This document shows, piece after piece, positions 44,071-53,851 of a stretch of 64,000 bases of DNA. The DNA is from Maribacter algarum (ex Lu et al. 2025) (nom. illeg.) (lineage in GTDB: Bacteria > Bacteroidota > Bacteroidia > Flavobacteriales > Flavobacteriaceae), in the NCBI GenBank assembly GCA_947495915.1, contig CANMAW010000004.1:124001-188000 (forward strand). Reading direction: 5' to 3'. Both the position numbers and the translations under genes were made by a program. How positions within the stretch are numbered: position 1 is the first letter of the stretch; each line of letters opens with the position of its first letter. The notes under the pieces were generated by a model, which had not been told where the DNA came from, did no database searches, and saw nothing but the letters and a program-made list of their open reading frames with translations.

Positions 44071-45297
44071 TTACTTCTTTTTAACGCCCTTAGCAACGTG
44101 TCTTGTTTTTCGTTTAGATGAGAAACGCATTATACTTTGGTAATCGCCTGAATTGTATACGTGAGTTAAGCCCCATCGAAGAATTTCAGTTGGTTCTTTT
44201 TCATTATCAGCGGTTCTGTTTAACCCAATAGCGTGGGCGTTTACACCAGGTATGACTGACATTATCTCAAAATTAATTCCATCAGGCGCCCATTGAATAG
44301 TATTTTTTTCAGGGCCATCGGTCGTGATTAAAGAAGCAATACCACCATTATATGGCCATACACAAATTTCATGACCACTATTACTTATTGGGTTGTAGGG
44401 TGACTTTACATAAGGCCCTTTAGGGTTATCAGCTATAGCTACACCGTGGCGAATTTGTCGTCCACCAAAAGTAATCGCCTCACCCATTTGCTCCCCCTTA
44501 TAATACAAATAGAACTTGCCGTTATATGGAAGAATACAAGGGTCGTGCACTTTATGACTATCAAAATCACCTTTCTTTTCAACTTGAAAACGATCTTGTT
44601 CTTCTCCTTTCCAAACACCATTGTCAGCAGGACGCAAAATGGGTTCCTCACTTTTGGTCCATGGGCCATTCGGAGAATCAGACCATGCTAAACCAATGGT
44701 ATTTTTTACGCGAACGTTATAAGGTGATTTTACCGCCTGATAACTTAAATAGTATTTATCTTCCCATTTCATAATTTCAACGGTAAATACAGAGCGATCA
44801 TCATAAGCTCCTTTTTCGCCTCTAGCTACGGCTAACCCTTCTTCTTTCCATGTCCATCCATCATCAGAAGTTGCGTACCAAATATCACATCGATCCCACG
44901 GAAAAACTTTTTCAGTTTCAATGTCTCCACCAAATCCTTGTGTAGGGCCCGTACTTTTTGTATACCATACATAATACTTACCATTTTCTTTAATAATTGC
45001 ACTAGGATCTCTACGAACTACACCTTCTTCGTATGCTAAATCACCCTTTAATGGCTGTAATTGCCCAAATTGTATAAACCAATCATTACCCAAATCCATA
45101 GGCCATTCTAATGCCCTTTTTGAAGCTGCACTTAAATATTCAGGATTCGTAATACCCAGGTGATCGATTTGGGCTTCGGTTGGTACTATTGTTTTCTTAG
45201 CCATTTCTGTTGGTTTATTTTCTTGTTGCGATGAACTAGTGCAACTAATTATAAAGCACGATGCAACAAATGATACTACTACTTTAATTTTATTCAT
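44071..45297 (-). CDS. GH117 alpha-1,3-(3,6-anhydro)-L-galactosidase paralogue B
   Basis: A 408-residue lipoprotein (MNKIKVVVSFVASCFIISC, Cys19). GH117 markers are [32 protein letters not shown] (D97), [33 protein letters not shown] (D252) and [15 protein letters not shown] (H309, E310). The C-terminus ends in a basic tail (SSKRKTRHVAKGVKKK) not present in paralogue A. It follows the GH2 gene by 15 bp and ends at a terminator, so GH2 and GH117 B form a two-gene unit. That pairing fits alternating exo-attack on agaro-oligosaccharides: GH117 removes L-AHG and GH2 removes galactose. Confidence 0.93.
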   Translation of the reverse strand: MNKIKVVVSFVASCFIISCTSSSQQENKPTEMAKKTIVPTEAQIDHLGITNPEYLSAASKRALEWPMDLGNDWFIQFGQLQPLKGDLAYEEGVVRRDPSAIIKENGKYYVWYTKSTGPTQGFGGDIETEKVFPWDRCDIWYATSDDGWTWKEEGLAVARGEKGAYDDRSVFTVEIMKWEDKYYLSYQAVKSPYNVRVKNTIGLAWSDSPNGPWTKSEEPILRPADNGVWKGEEQDRFQVEKKGDFDSHKVHDPCILPYNGKFYLYYKGEQMGEAITFGGRQIRHGVAIADNPKGPYVKSPYNPISNSGHEICVWPYNGGIASLITTDGPEKNTIQWAPDGINFEIMSVIPGVNAHAIGLNRTADNEKEPTEILRWGLTHVYNSGDYQSIMRFSSKRKTRHVAKGVKKK

Positions 45298-45312
45298 GTG
45301 TAAGGGTTATTA

Positions 45313-47844
45313 TTAATTAATTTCTATAAAGATTGGTTTACTGACAATTTCATTTGATAGGGCATATACCTTAATTTTTGAACTTTTATTTGTTGCTTGC
45401 AGAATCATTAAGGCTCGCCCTTTATCTGTTATTAAATTATCTGATTTATAAGGTTGGACATTATTGACGGCGCCGTTATCTACGCCCAAAATTTCAACTT
45501 CACCTTCTACCTTAAATTCTATTTTATGATTATAAGTTTTAACAGGATTACCATTATCGTCAATAAACTGAGCAATAACATGAGCCACATCATACCCATC
45601 ATTCTGCATTTTTAGTTTATCAGCAGTAATTTTAATTGCTACCGCTTTATCTGAAGTCTTTAGTTCCGTTTGTGCAGCTTTCCCATTTTTTTCACCCACA
45701 GCTCTTAAGGAACCTGATTTAAAAGGAACAGCCCATTTATATATATGATCTTCAAAACTACTAAGTTTCTTTTTACCTAACGACAAATCATTTAAAAACA
45801 ATTCTACGGACTCGCAATTGGAATACACTTCTACTATTGTTTTGTCTTCATCAGAATAATTCCAATGCTCATTAACATTATGCCAAGACCAGAGTGCCTT
45901 TTCCCATGCTCCTTCATTTCGCTCTATTGGATTATCAAGTATATCAGTTTTATATATTGATTTTTCTTCCAATTGCGTAGCTATTGCCACATAGGGCTCT
46001 TCGGTCCATAGCGACTTGAACATATGATAAGAAGGCTTTTCAAAACCTGCTAAATCTAATAATCCACTATTAGTTGCTTTTTTTGGCCAAGATCCGTTTG
46101 ACTCTCCTAAGTAATCGATACCTGTCCATAAAAATGTACCTGCAATAAATGGCCTCTCCATAACTGCTTTCCATTCATGATACTGTGCTAAATTCTCAGT
46201 TCCCATTACCGGAATTTCAGGATAATTTTCATGACCGTAATCATACATTACCCGTCGATAACTATAGCCAATCATATCAAGGGCATCGGCATAGCCAGAT
46301 TCATGACTAGAACTTGGTAGAATACTATTTGCAATAATATATCTTGTGGTATCGAGTTCTCTGGTCCAGTTTGCTAATTTTAAAGCTGTCTCGCCGATAT
46401 CATAGTTACCTTTCGGCAACTCTTCTAACTTTTTCTTTATTTCCTTTGGTGTATGAGGAGGTTGTGACCAAAAGTAATTTCCGCTCCAGTCCATATTATT
46501 GAAAAATCCGGTCGCATCTCCATTTCTAGGGTATGTCCATTCAATTTCATTACCAATACTCCATTGAATAATTGAAGGATGATTTCTATGCGCCAAAACC
46601 GTATTTTTCAAGTCAGTTTCTGCCCATTCTTGAAAATGTTCAGTATACCCTCTTGTGATATGATCGACGCTTTGTTCATTCATATTCAATCTCTTATCTT
46701 TCGGATTATCCCATTCATCAAAAAACTCATCTTGCACTAAAAATCCCAATTCATCACATAAATCAAGAAACTCTTGAGATGCAGGGTTATGAGAAACTCG
46801 AATTGCGTTACAGCCCGCCGCTTTCAATTTTTTCAACCTTCTCCGCCAAACTCCTTTAGGTACAGCAGCACCAACTAATCCTGCATCATGATGTAGGCAA
46901 ACTCCTTTAATTTTACGATTAATATCATTTAAAAAGAATCCCTCATTAACATCAAAACGAATACTTCGAATACCGAAATTTGTTTCAACCTTTTCCATAA
47001 TGTTTTCATTCTCCTTAACTATGGTAATTGCCTTGTATTGATATGGAGAATTAATATCCCATAATTTGGGCGCATTAATTGTTATGGTTTGTTTTAAAGT
47101 TTGCAATGCACCACTTTCTATTTGAATATCAGATTTTAAAGTGTGAATTAGTACGCCTTCTGCATCTTCAATTCGAGTAACTACTTTAACCATTTTATTG
47201 GTGTCAAAGTCGTTTTGCAATTTAGTTTCTATTACTACATTGGCCTGCTCATCAGTACTAGAAGGGGTAGTTATAAAAGTACCCCAAACAGGAACATGCA
47301 ACTTGTTTTTAACAAGTAACTTGACGTTTCTATAAATACCAGAACCCGTATACCAGCGACTGTCAGCATATCTTGTACGATCGACCTTTACATTGATTGT
47401 ATTTGTAGAACCATCGGTATGTATAACATCTGATATATCTAAAAAGAAAGGTGCATACCCATATGGATGCGATTCTAAGAGTTTACCATTGATATCTATT
47501 TCAGAATTATTGTAAATACCATCGAAAACTAGAAATGCCTTTTGATCTTTTTTAAGTTTTAAGTCAAAATCTTTCTTATAATAGCCAGTTCCTCCTGGAA
47601 GGTAAGCAGTACAGCCTTCTAAATTTTTATTTGCTATTTGTTGAATACTCCAATCATGTGGTAAATTTATAGTTTGCCATTGCATTTCGTCTTCCTGAGT
47701 CACACCATTTTGAGGCTTTAGCTGAAATTGCCAATCAAAGTTAAAATCAATGGTATTGGAAATAGTTTTTGAATTACTCGATTGTTGACAACTTAAAAAG
47801 CTTAAAAAAAAGAAGGTATAGCATATTTTTTTTAACATATTCAA
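45313..47844 (-). CDS. GH2 family beta-galactosidase lipoprotein
   Basis: An 843-residue enzyme with a lipoprotein signal (FLSC). The true start may be the second Met ([17 protein letters not shown]), two codons in. The GH2 plan is clear: sugar-binding N-domain ([19 protein letters not shown]), Ig-like domain, and a TIM barrel with acid/base Glu in SIGNEIEW (about residue 430) and nucleophile Glu in [14 protein letters not shown] (about 546). A C-terminal Ig-like tail follows ([12 protein letters not shown]). The fold resembles the DUF4982-containing Bacteroidota subset. In a galactan locus with GH117 it probably releases beta-galactose from the non-reducing end of agaro- or porphyran oligosaccharides. 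It is cotranscribed with GH117 B. Confidence 0.92.
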   Translation of the reverse strand: MNMLKKICYTFFFLSFLSCQQSSNSKTISNTIDFNFDWQFQLKPQNGVTQEDEMQWQTINLPHDWSIQQIANKNLEGCTAYLPGGTGYYKKDFDLKLKKDQKAFLVFDGIYNNSEIDINGKLLESHPYGYAPFFLDISDVIHTDGSTNTINVKVDRTRYADSRWYTGSGIYRNVKLLVKNKLHVPVWGTFITTPSSTDEQANVVIETKLQNDFDTNKMVKVVTRIEDAEGVLIHTLKSDIQIESGALQTLKQTITINAPKLWDINSPYQYKAITIVKENENIMEKVETNFGIRSIRFDVNEGFFLNDINRKIKGVCLHHDAGLVGAAVPKGVWRRRLKKLKAAGCNAIRVSHNPASQEFLDLCDELGFLVQDEFFDEWDNPKDKRLNMNEQSVDHITRGYTEHFQEWAETDLKNTVLAHRNHPSIIQWSIGNEIEWTYPRNGDATGFFNNMDWSGNYFWSQPPHTPKEIKKKLEELPKGNYDIGETALKLANWTRELDTTRYIIANSILPSSSHESGYADALDMIGYSYRRVMYDYGHENYPEIPVMGTENLAQYHEWKAVMERPFIAGTFLWTGIDYLGESNGSWPKKATNSGLLDLAGFEKPSYHMFKSLWTEEPYVAIATQLEEKSIYKTDILDNPIERNEGAWEKALWSWHNVNEHWNYSDEDKTIVEVYSNCESVELFLNDLSLGKKKLSSFEDHIYKWAVPFKSGSLRAVGEKNGKAAQTELKTSDKAVAIKITADKLKMQNDGYDVAHVIAQFIDDNGNPVKTYNHKIEFKVEGEVEILGVDNGAVNNVQPYKSDNLITDKGRALMILQATNKSSKIKVYALSNEIVSKPIFIEIN

Positions 47845-48685
47845 CTACATAAGAATTTGGTGCTGCTAAGCTTACAATTATTATCTACTATATTATTTTA
47901 CTGCGCCAACTTCTAATTAAATAGTTGAAAATTAAATCAAATTTTAAAGTGACACCATGTGACAAACGCTTAGACCATTTGTCGATACTGTGCTTGCCTT
48001 TGTTTATTGAACTTTAACTTTTTTAAAAAAATCAAAGATTCGTTTTGGCAATTTGTTCTTACGAAAAATTCTTTAGGGCAAATGCATTAAACGTATAAAA
48101 CACAAGATTTTTTCAAATCAATTGGTAAAAGGTAAATATGCATATTTTAACTTTTGAAACTATTTAAAATAACTCGACAAAAACTGAACATGTTGTATTT
48201 TCAGCATATACCTATTCATAATAGCAAATGATTACAGACCTCTAACTTTACAATGAGATTTTATGATGCCGTAAATACTGTACCTAAACGATGTAAACAA
48301 CAGGTCTATAAATGTTAATTCGAAATATTACATTTTTGTTACCTACGATATTCTTTATGATTTTATCTGATACTTCTTGCAGCTGACTATTGGCTATGAA
48401 AACATAGATTTCAAAATAGTTACAGTAGTAATTATTTAATAAAAAAAGTATCAATCACTTTAAGAAAGAAATAAAACAATTACTTCACTGAATAGCCCTT
48501 TAACTCGTCTTTTTAAAATGTAAATCAGTTAAAAAATCGAAAACTTATATAATAAACTCAATAGTCTCACTCTCGTCTTCGCAATGATAATAAATATCTA
48601 ATTTGCTATCATTGATTATTTAACTAGCTACGAATTTTCACCGCAGTAAATCAATGAGCAAGCGTATATTTCTTTGAGTTTTTAT
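47845..48685. other. 841-bp non-coding interval upstream of GH2
   Basis: AT-rich DNA between the GH2 unit and the TPR-LuxR gene, with no substantial ORF. It holds the GH2 promoter, which I could not place with confidence. A direct repeat of GTGACA occurs near 47.95 kb, and there is a small plus-strand ORF (48312-48386). It is unusually long for this gene-dense locus. Confidence 0.5.
48312..48386 (+). pseudogene. 24-codon ORF resembling a lipoprotein signal peptide
   Basis: The ORF encodes MLIRNITFLLPTIFFMILSD followed by TSCS and a stop, which looks like a lipoprotein leader ending near its cysteine. It could be a remnant of a deleted lipoprotein gene, or chance in AT-rich DNA. Confidence 0.25.
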
Positions 48686-50338
48686 TTAAAGAGAAGCTAT
48701 AAAATCTTCTAGATTGACACTACGGTCAAGTTTCATTTTCTTTCTTAAACGGTATCGTGTAGTATGCACTGATTCTACCGAAATGCCTAATAGCCTAGCC
48801 ATTTCTTTACTTGAAAAATTCAGTTTAATTAAAGCACATATTTTCTGATCTGATTGACTTAGATTAGGATATTTTGTTGTCACCTTTTTATAAAAATCTT
48901 CGTTAACAGCTGTAAAACGCAATTTGAATTCTTCCCAATTACTTTGATTACTAGTAGAGATTGATTTTAATACTTTATGTATTTCGGTAGTCTTTATATT
49001 ACCATTATCACCTTTTAGCTTACTTTTTATATCTTTCAAAAACTCATCTTTCTCTACTAGTTGCAGTGCAGATGTCGCTAGTTCTTTGTTTTTTAGCTCT
49101 AAGAGTTCACGAGCTTTTTGAATTTCAAGTTCCTTATTTCTACGAATTAGTTCTTTCTCAATTTTATGCTTAGCCCTTATTTGCATTACATACACGGCTG
49201 CAATAATCAGTGTGAATACTAGCGCACCTAACAAGATAATTCGTTGTAATAATGAAATTTCATCTTCTTGTTCAAGTCTTGCTAAACGCTGTTTCTGAAT
49301 AAGACGTTCTTGCCGTTCTTTTTCTAATCGAAACTCATCTTTTATTTCAAGTAGGGGTTTATTTACCGGACTACGACTATCAAAAAACTGTGCATCTAAC
49401 TCTCTTGCAAGTTTTTGACTATTAAATGCCTTATTAAACGCACCCTCTTCAATATATTGATTTACAAGTCTTTCATGAATTAATACAGAAAAGTCTAAAT
49501 GACTTTTATATTTATCTGCGATGGCTAAGGCTTTCTTATAATACGTTTCACTTTCTAACAAATTATCAAGTTGTTGATATACATCTCCCCAGTAGGTATA
49601 CACTAATACCAAATAAGACGGTCTATTTTTTAAAAACCAAGGTTCTATTTCTTTAAAAAGGTTAATTGCTTTTTCATGTTCAAACTCACGTGTTAGTATA
49701 AAGGCTCTTTCAAATTTGAGATATGTTTTACTCAATTCATTTTTACTTGCATCATAATATTGATTGCAACTATCAAGGTAAATTTTACCAATTTCGGGTT
49801 GACCTAATTCTCTATATGTAGCACAATAAAAATAATAGTTTTGTGCAAGATGTGATCTATCTAATTCACCTTTTGCCACCAAATCTTTATTGATGTTTAA
49901 TGAGGTGTTTAAATACTCAAAAGCTTTGTCTTCCTTTTTATAAAAGCTGTATAATCGTCCTAGCTTATTGTAAATTAACGCCTTGGGTGCTTCACCCTGT
50001 AAATCATCTGCTAAAAAAAGCGCTAACCAAAGTGCATCATAGGTTTTAGCGTAATCAACTTTTTGCCCATGATGGTACGGCATTTCTAAAAGAGAGGTAA
50101 TTGCTTGTAGTGTATCTCCTTTTGCCAAAAAACCCCTATAAGCTTTTTCAAACAGTATTGTTGCTTGATCTGAATTTTTAAAACGAATAGCTCTAGCTTT
50201 ATCTAAAAGCTCTTCTGAATCTAATGATTGTGCTGTATTTAAAACTTCTTGACCACGTAAGCCTAGCCCACATAAAACCACAACTAAGCTAATACCCAAT
50301 TGAATTAAACGCACATAAAAACTATGGGTAAAAATCAT
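48686..50338 (-). CDS. membrane-anchored TPR regulator with LuxR-type HTH
   Basis: A 550-residue protein. It has an N-terminal signal or anchor (LIQLGISLVVVLCGLGLRGQ), then a periplasmic TPR array (about 40-340; for example GDVYQQLDNLLESETYYKKA). A transmembrane helix follows at about 365-388 (IILLGALVFTLIIAAVYVMQ), then a cytoplasmic coiled coil (about 390-450). The C-terminus is a LuxR/GerE-type HTH (LSQSDQKICALIKLNFSSKE, GISVESVHTTRYRLRKKM). The topology suits direct signal passage from periplasm to DNA without a kinase. Its ATG overlaps the stop of the FG-GAP gene (TAATG), so the two are translationally coupled and may form one sensing system. It probably regulates the SusC/SusD operon. 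Confidence 0.9.
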   Translation of the reverse strand: MIFTHSFYVRLIQLGISLVVVLCGLGLRGQEVLNTAQSLDSEELLDKARAIRFKNSDQATILFEKAYRGFLAKGDTLQAITSLLEMPYHHGQKVDYAKTYDALWLALFLADDLQGEAPKALIYNKLGRLYSFYKKEDKAFEYLNTSLNINKDLVAKGELDRSHLAQNYYFYCATYRELGQPEIGKIYLDSCNQYYDASKNELSKTYLKFERAFILTREFEHEKAINLFKEIEPWFLKNRPSYLVLVYTYWGDVYQQLDNLLESETYYKKALAIADKYKSHLDFSVLIHERLVNQYIEEGAFNKAFNSQKLARELDAQFFDSRSPVNKPLLEIKDEFRLEKERQERLIQKQRLARLEQEDEISLLQRIILLGALVFTLIIAAVYVMQIRAKHKIEKELIRRNKELEIQKARELLELKNKELATSALQLVEKDEFLKDIKSKLKGDNGNIKTTEIHKVLKSISTSNQSNWEEFKLRFTAVNEDFYKKVTTKYPNLSQSDQKICALIKLNFSSKEMARLLGISVESVHTTRYRLRKKMKLDRSVNLEDFIASL

Positions 50339-53300
50339 TAAAAAGCGGTATTAATCTGAAACAAATCAAAATTATCATTATTGTTTGCAACACCAACGTA
50401 TTTTTTTTGACCGGTTGTTATAAGAATCATATTTCGAACATCTTTATCGGCAAAAAAACCTGACTCTGTATTTGATATAAATCTAAAATTGCCATTGTTA
50501 TCTCCCTTAAGAAAAGTCCCAATTCCGGCATCTGCTCGAGTCGTCTCTACTTCTGACTGATAGTTATTACCTGCTAATAGAAGATCTTTATTTCCATCAT
50601 CATCAAAGTCAAAATACAGAATGCTATTTATGGGTGATTGTTGCGAATGAATTTTAAAAGGCTCAAATTTAAAACCTTCCGTTCCATGATTCACGAAGAT
50701 TCCAGAGCGAAATTCATTGGCCTTATAGTGCAGTGCTTCATCTAAATTATTGCCTACAATTCCTTTTAAATCCTTATTTGCAAAATCAGTATATGTCGGT
50801 ATGGTTTGAGCTAAATGAGGTAGTTGTTGCGTCATACAACCTTTACCTCTAATTGGTACTTGCTTGCCATTATAATCTTTAGCTAGAATTACGTCTTCAG
50901 AACCATTAAGATCAAAATCTGAAGAGTAAATTTCAAAAGGTTTATCTTCTGAAGCGTGAAACTTATAATTCAATCCCAAATTTCCGGCAACAATATCTAA
51001 ATCACCATCGCTATCGACATCTTCAATTAAAAGCCTGTTCCACCACCCTACTGCATTTGACAAACTTGGATAGTCATCACTTCGTACCAGAACATTATTT
51101 TTATTTAAAAAAACTTGAACCCCCATCCATTCACCTGTCAACACTAGATCTGTTTTTTTGTCATTATTGATATCTACCCAAACTGCATCTGTAATTAAAC
51201 CTATTTTCATTAATTGAGGAGCCAATTTGTCATTTTCTATGGAAAATTCACCGTTGTCATTTATTAATAAAAGACTACTTGCAGGATGCGGGTATTTACC
51301 TGTAATTAAACGCCCACCAACAAACAAATCGATATCACCATCATTATCGTAATCTGATGGCACGACTACTGAACCTGCTATACCTACTTGCGGCAAAGCC
51401 TTACTAGATCTTTTAAAATTACCATTGCCATCATTCAAATAAAGACGATCTATCAACATTTTCGGAATGCTAAAAAACTCATAGCTACCACTGACCACAT
51501 ATACATCTTCATCTCCGTCATTATCTGCATCAAAAAATGCAGCACCTACATCTTCGAACGATTTATCATTTTCAAAAGCTATATTCTTCTTTTTTATAAA
51601 TTTCCCCCTAGTATTACCCAGCCATAATTGGGCTGGTTGACTATGCCCACCGCCAAGAAACAGATCTTCAATACCATCATTATTTACATCAGCTTTAGCT
51701 ATTGCAGGGCCGGTTTGGGATAATTTATGTGGTAATAAAACTTGTATATCATAATCATTAAAATATGGGTCAATATGCTTTATATCAACAGCAGTTTTTG
51801 TAAATATTGTTTCTTTAATTTGTCTTTCTTTTCTCGAATTTGCTGAGGCATAATTAATGGCCAATACTTGATTAGCTTTCACATTTGTCAATTCTTGAAT
51901 TTTACCATCGGGCCAGATCACTTCTAGTTTTTCAACATTTTTATGCTCGCCTAAACCAAAGTTTAAAACATTTGGGACAGATGACAAGAAACCTCTGGTG
52001 TTAATTAATTGTCTTGTTTGTGTAGAATGATCATTAAAATAGAGATTAACTGTTGCCCCAATGCCAAAGGGGTTCTTATTGGGGCCCTCAAACGATAGCT
52101 TCAAAAAATTTACAGATGTTTGGTCTGTGGCATTATTTCGCAACAATGTTACACTTTCATTGATGTTATTGGTAACAATATCTAAATCACCATCATTATC
52201 TAAATCTGCATAAACAGCTCCATTTGAAAAAGTAGGTGAGGAAGTACACCAAGATGAAGTTTTGTCTATAAAGGTTCGATTTCCAGTATTTTGAAAGATA
52301 TAATTGTTCAACTTTTGCTGCGGAAGCATTTTAGAAAAACGTAGAAAGTCTTCTGCGGTTGGTTTGCGTTGATTTTCTTTTAATATTTTAAGTATTTCAT
52401 TGTTTTTATCTCTGTCAATCACATCTCTATAAACTCCGTTAGTAACATAAATATCATTAAAACCATCTAAATCAAAATCAGCAGATAACAATGACCAACT
52501 CCAATCAGTATTAGCCATACCTGACATATTACCTATTTCACTAAAGGTTCCATTACCATTGTTCATTTGTAACATGTTGTGCATGTATTGGTGATGATAA
52601 CCACTTTCGACCATTTGTTCAAATTGATCAATAGAAGTCATACCCATTGTAGTTTTCGATCGAATATAATCTTCTGGGTTCATATCTAGTGTCATCAAAT
52701 CTTGCAGCCCATCATTATCAATATCGGCTAAATCACTACCCATACTATTGAATGACATGTGTTTAAATACCTTGTCTCGTGATTCGGTAAACGTACCATC
52801 TTGGTTGTTAATATATGCCAAGTCAGGACTATTAAAGTCATTACTAACGTAGACATCCGACCAACCATCATTATTCAAATCACCTACTTGCGGATTCAAT
52901 CCAAAACCAATATCAAACTGTAGGCCTGCTTTGGTTGAAACATCTGTAAAATGACCTGTTCCATCATTGTTATACAACCGATCACTCCCCTTTAATTCAA
53001 GAGTTTTAGGGTCATTATGAATTTTGCTTAGATCAAGTACTTGCGTACGACTTGTAATATCAGGAGTATTAGAAACATAAACGTCTAAATCATTATCTTG
53101 ATCATAATCAAAAAAAGTAGCCTGTATTGATCTATTGGCGTCAGCCAACCCCATTTCGGCTGCCCGTTCAGTAAAAGTTAAATCACCATTATTTATGTAC
53201 AGTAGGTTAGAAAATTTATTGTCTTCATCTTTCCATCCACCACGAGAAACGTAAATATCTAAGTACTTATCGTTATTAACATCTACCATGGTTACTCCGG

Positions 53301-53703
53301 TATTAAAGCCATCATTTATGGTTGTACCCGCACTACTGGTTATATCTTTAAACTTAAAATCTCCAAGATTTAAATACAATTTATCATCAGATGAATTTGA
53401 AGTAAAATACAAATCAACCAAGCCATCATTATTAAGGTCGCCTACAGCTACTCCGCCACCAATATAGGTGTACATATATTGATAGTAATTTGACTCCAGT
53501 GTTTCTTCCAAAGTATTCACAAAATCAATTTTAGATTCTTCAGAAGAAATTGTGGTAAATAACTTATCAATTTCTTGAGTTACTTCGTTTTTTTGAGCTG
53601 TATTATCATCACAAGAAGAGTTTATAAAAAGTAACAAAAACAGAAACGGTTTGATACTTTTATATAGATAAATACTACTAAATCTTAAATTAGTATTGTT
53701 CAC
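50338..53703 (-). CDS. giant FG-GAP/ASPIC (CRTAC1-type) lipoprotein
   Basis: A 1121-residue lipoprotein (lipobox near NSSC, residue 31). It carries at least fourteen calcium-loop repeats of D-x-D/N-x-D/N-G type, for example DLNNDGLVDLYF, DVNNDKYLDIYV, DFDLDGFNDIYV and DFDDDGNKDLLL, arranged as two beta-propeller halves. An UnbV/ASPIC domain lies between them at about 600-675 (GIGATVNLYFN, VIWPDGKIQELTNV). It is likely exposed on the outer membrane or in the periplasm and calcium-stabilised. It lies downstream of susD but behind a terminator, and is coupled to the TPR-LuxR regulator. A glycan-binding sensor or surface accessory to the SusCD pair is a reasonable hypothesis; the function of this family is poorly known. 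Confidence 0.9.
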   Translation of the reverse strand: MNNTNLRFSSIYLYKSIKPFLFLLLFINSSCDDNTAQKNEVTQEIDKLFTTISSEESKIDFVNTLEETLESNYYQYMYTYIGGGVAVGDLNNDGLVDLYFTSNSSDDKLYLNLGDFKFKDITSSAGTTINDGFNTGVTMVDVNNDKYLDIYVSRGGWKDEDNKFSNLLYINNGDLTFTERAAEMGLADANRSIQATFFDYDQDNDLDVYVSNTPDITSRTQVLDLSKIHNDPKTLELKGSDRLYNNDGTGHFTDVSTKAGLQFDIGFGLNPQVGDLNNDGWSDVYVSNDFNSPDLAYINNQDGTFTESRDKVFKHMSFNSMGSDLADIDNDGLQDLMTLDMNPEDYIRSKTTMGMTSIDQFEQMVESGYHHQYMHNMLQMNNGNGTFSEIGNMSGMANTDWSWSLLSADFDLDGFNDIYVTNGVYRDVIDRDKNNEILKILKENQRKPTAEDFLRFSKMLPQQKLNNYIFQNTGNRTFIDKTSSWCTSSPTFSNGAVYADLDNDGDLDIVTNNINESVTLLRNNATDQTSVNFLKLSFEGPNKNPFGIGATVNLYFNDHSTQTRQLINTRGFLSSVPNVLNFGLGEHKNVEKLEVIWPDGKIQELTNVKANQVLAINYASANSRKERQIKETIFTKTAVDIKHIDPYFNDYDIQVLLPHKLSQTGPAIAKADVNNDGIEDLFLGGGHSQPAQLWLGNTRGKFIKKKNIAFENDKSFEDVGAAFFDADNDGDEDVYVVSGSYEFFSIPKMLIDRLYLNDGNGNFKRSSKALPQVGIAGSVVVPSDYDNDGDIDLFVGGRLITGKYPHPASSLLLINDNGEFSIENDKLAPQLMKIGLITDAVWVDINNDKKTDLVLTGEWMGVQVFLNKNNVLVRSDDYPSLSNAVGWWNRLLIEDVDSDGDLDIVAGNLGLNYKFHASEDKPFEIYSSDFDLNGSEDVILAKDYNGKQVPIRGKGCMTQQLPHLAQTIPTYTDFANKDLKGIVGNNLDEALHYKANEFRSGIFVNHGTEGFKFEPFKIHSQQSPINSILYFDFDDDGNKDLLLAGNNYQSEVETTRADAGIGTFLKGDNNGNFRFISNTESGFFADKDVRNMILITTGQKKYVGVANNNDNFDLFQINTAF

Positions 53704-53787
53704 AATATGCCATGATTTTGGTTACCTGTAAAATACGTAGTTTTCTATAAATTGCCTAAAAATATAGCAGTGAAAAATTTCAAAAAA

Positions 53788-53819
53788 AAGCGGTAAAACT
53801 ATGAAGAATTTTACCGCCT
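53788..53819 (-). terminator. intrinsic terminator between susD and FG-GAP gene
   Basis: GCGGTAAAA (53790-53798) pairs with TTTTACCGC (53809-53817). On the minus strand the stem is followed at once by an eight-T run. It should limit read-through from the highly expressed susCD genes into the sensor genes, or act as an attenuator. Confidence 0.85.
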
Positions 53820-53851
53820 AACTTAAAACTAAAAAAACTAACTCAATAATA

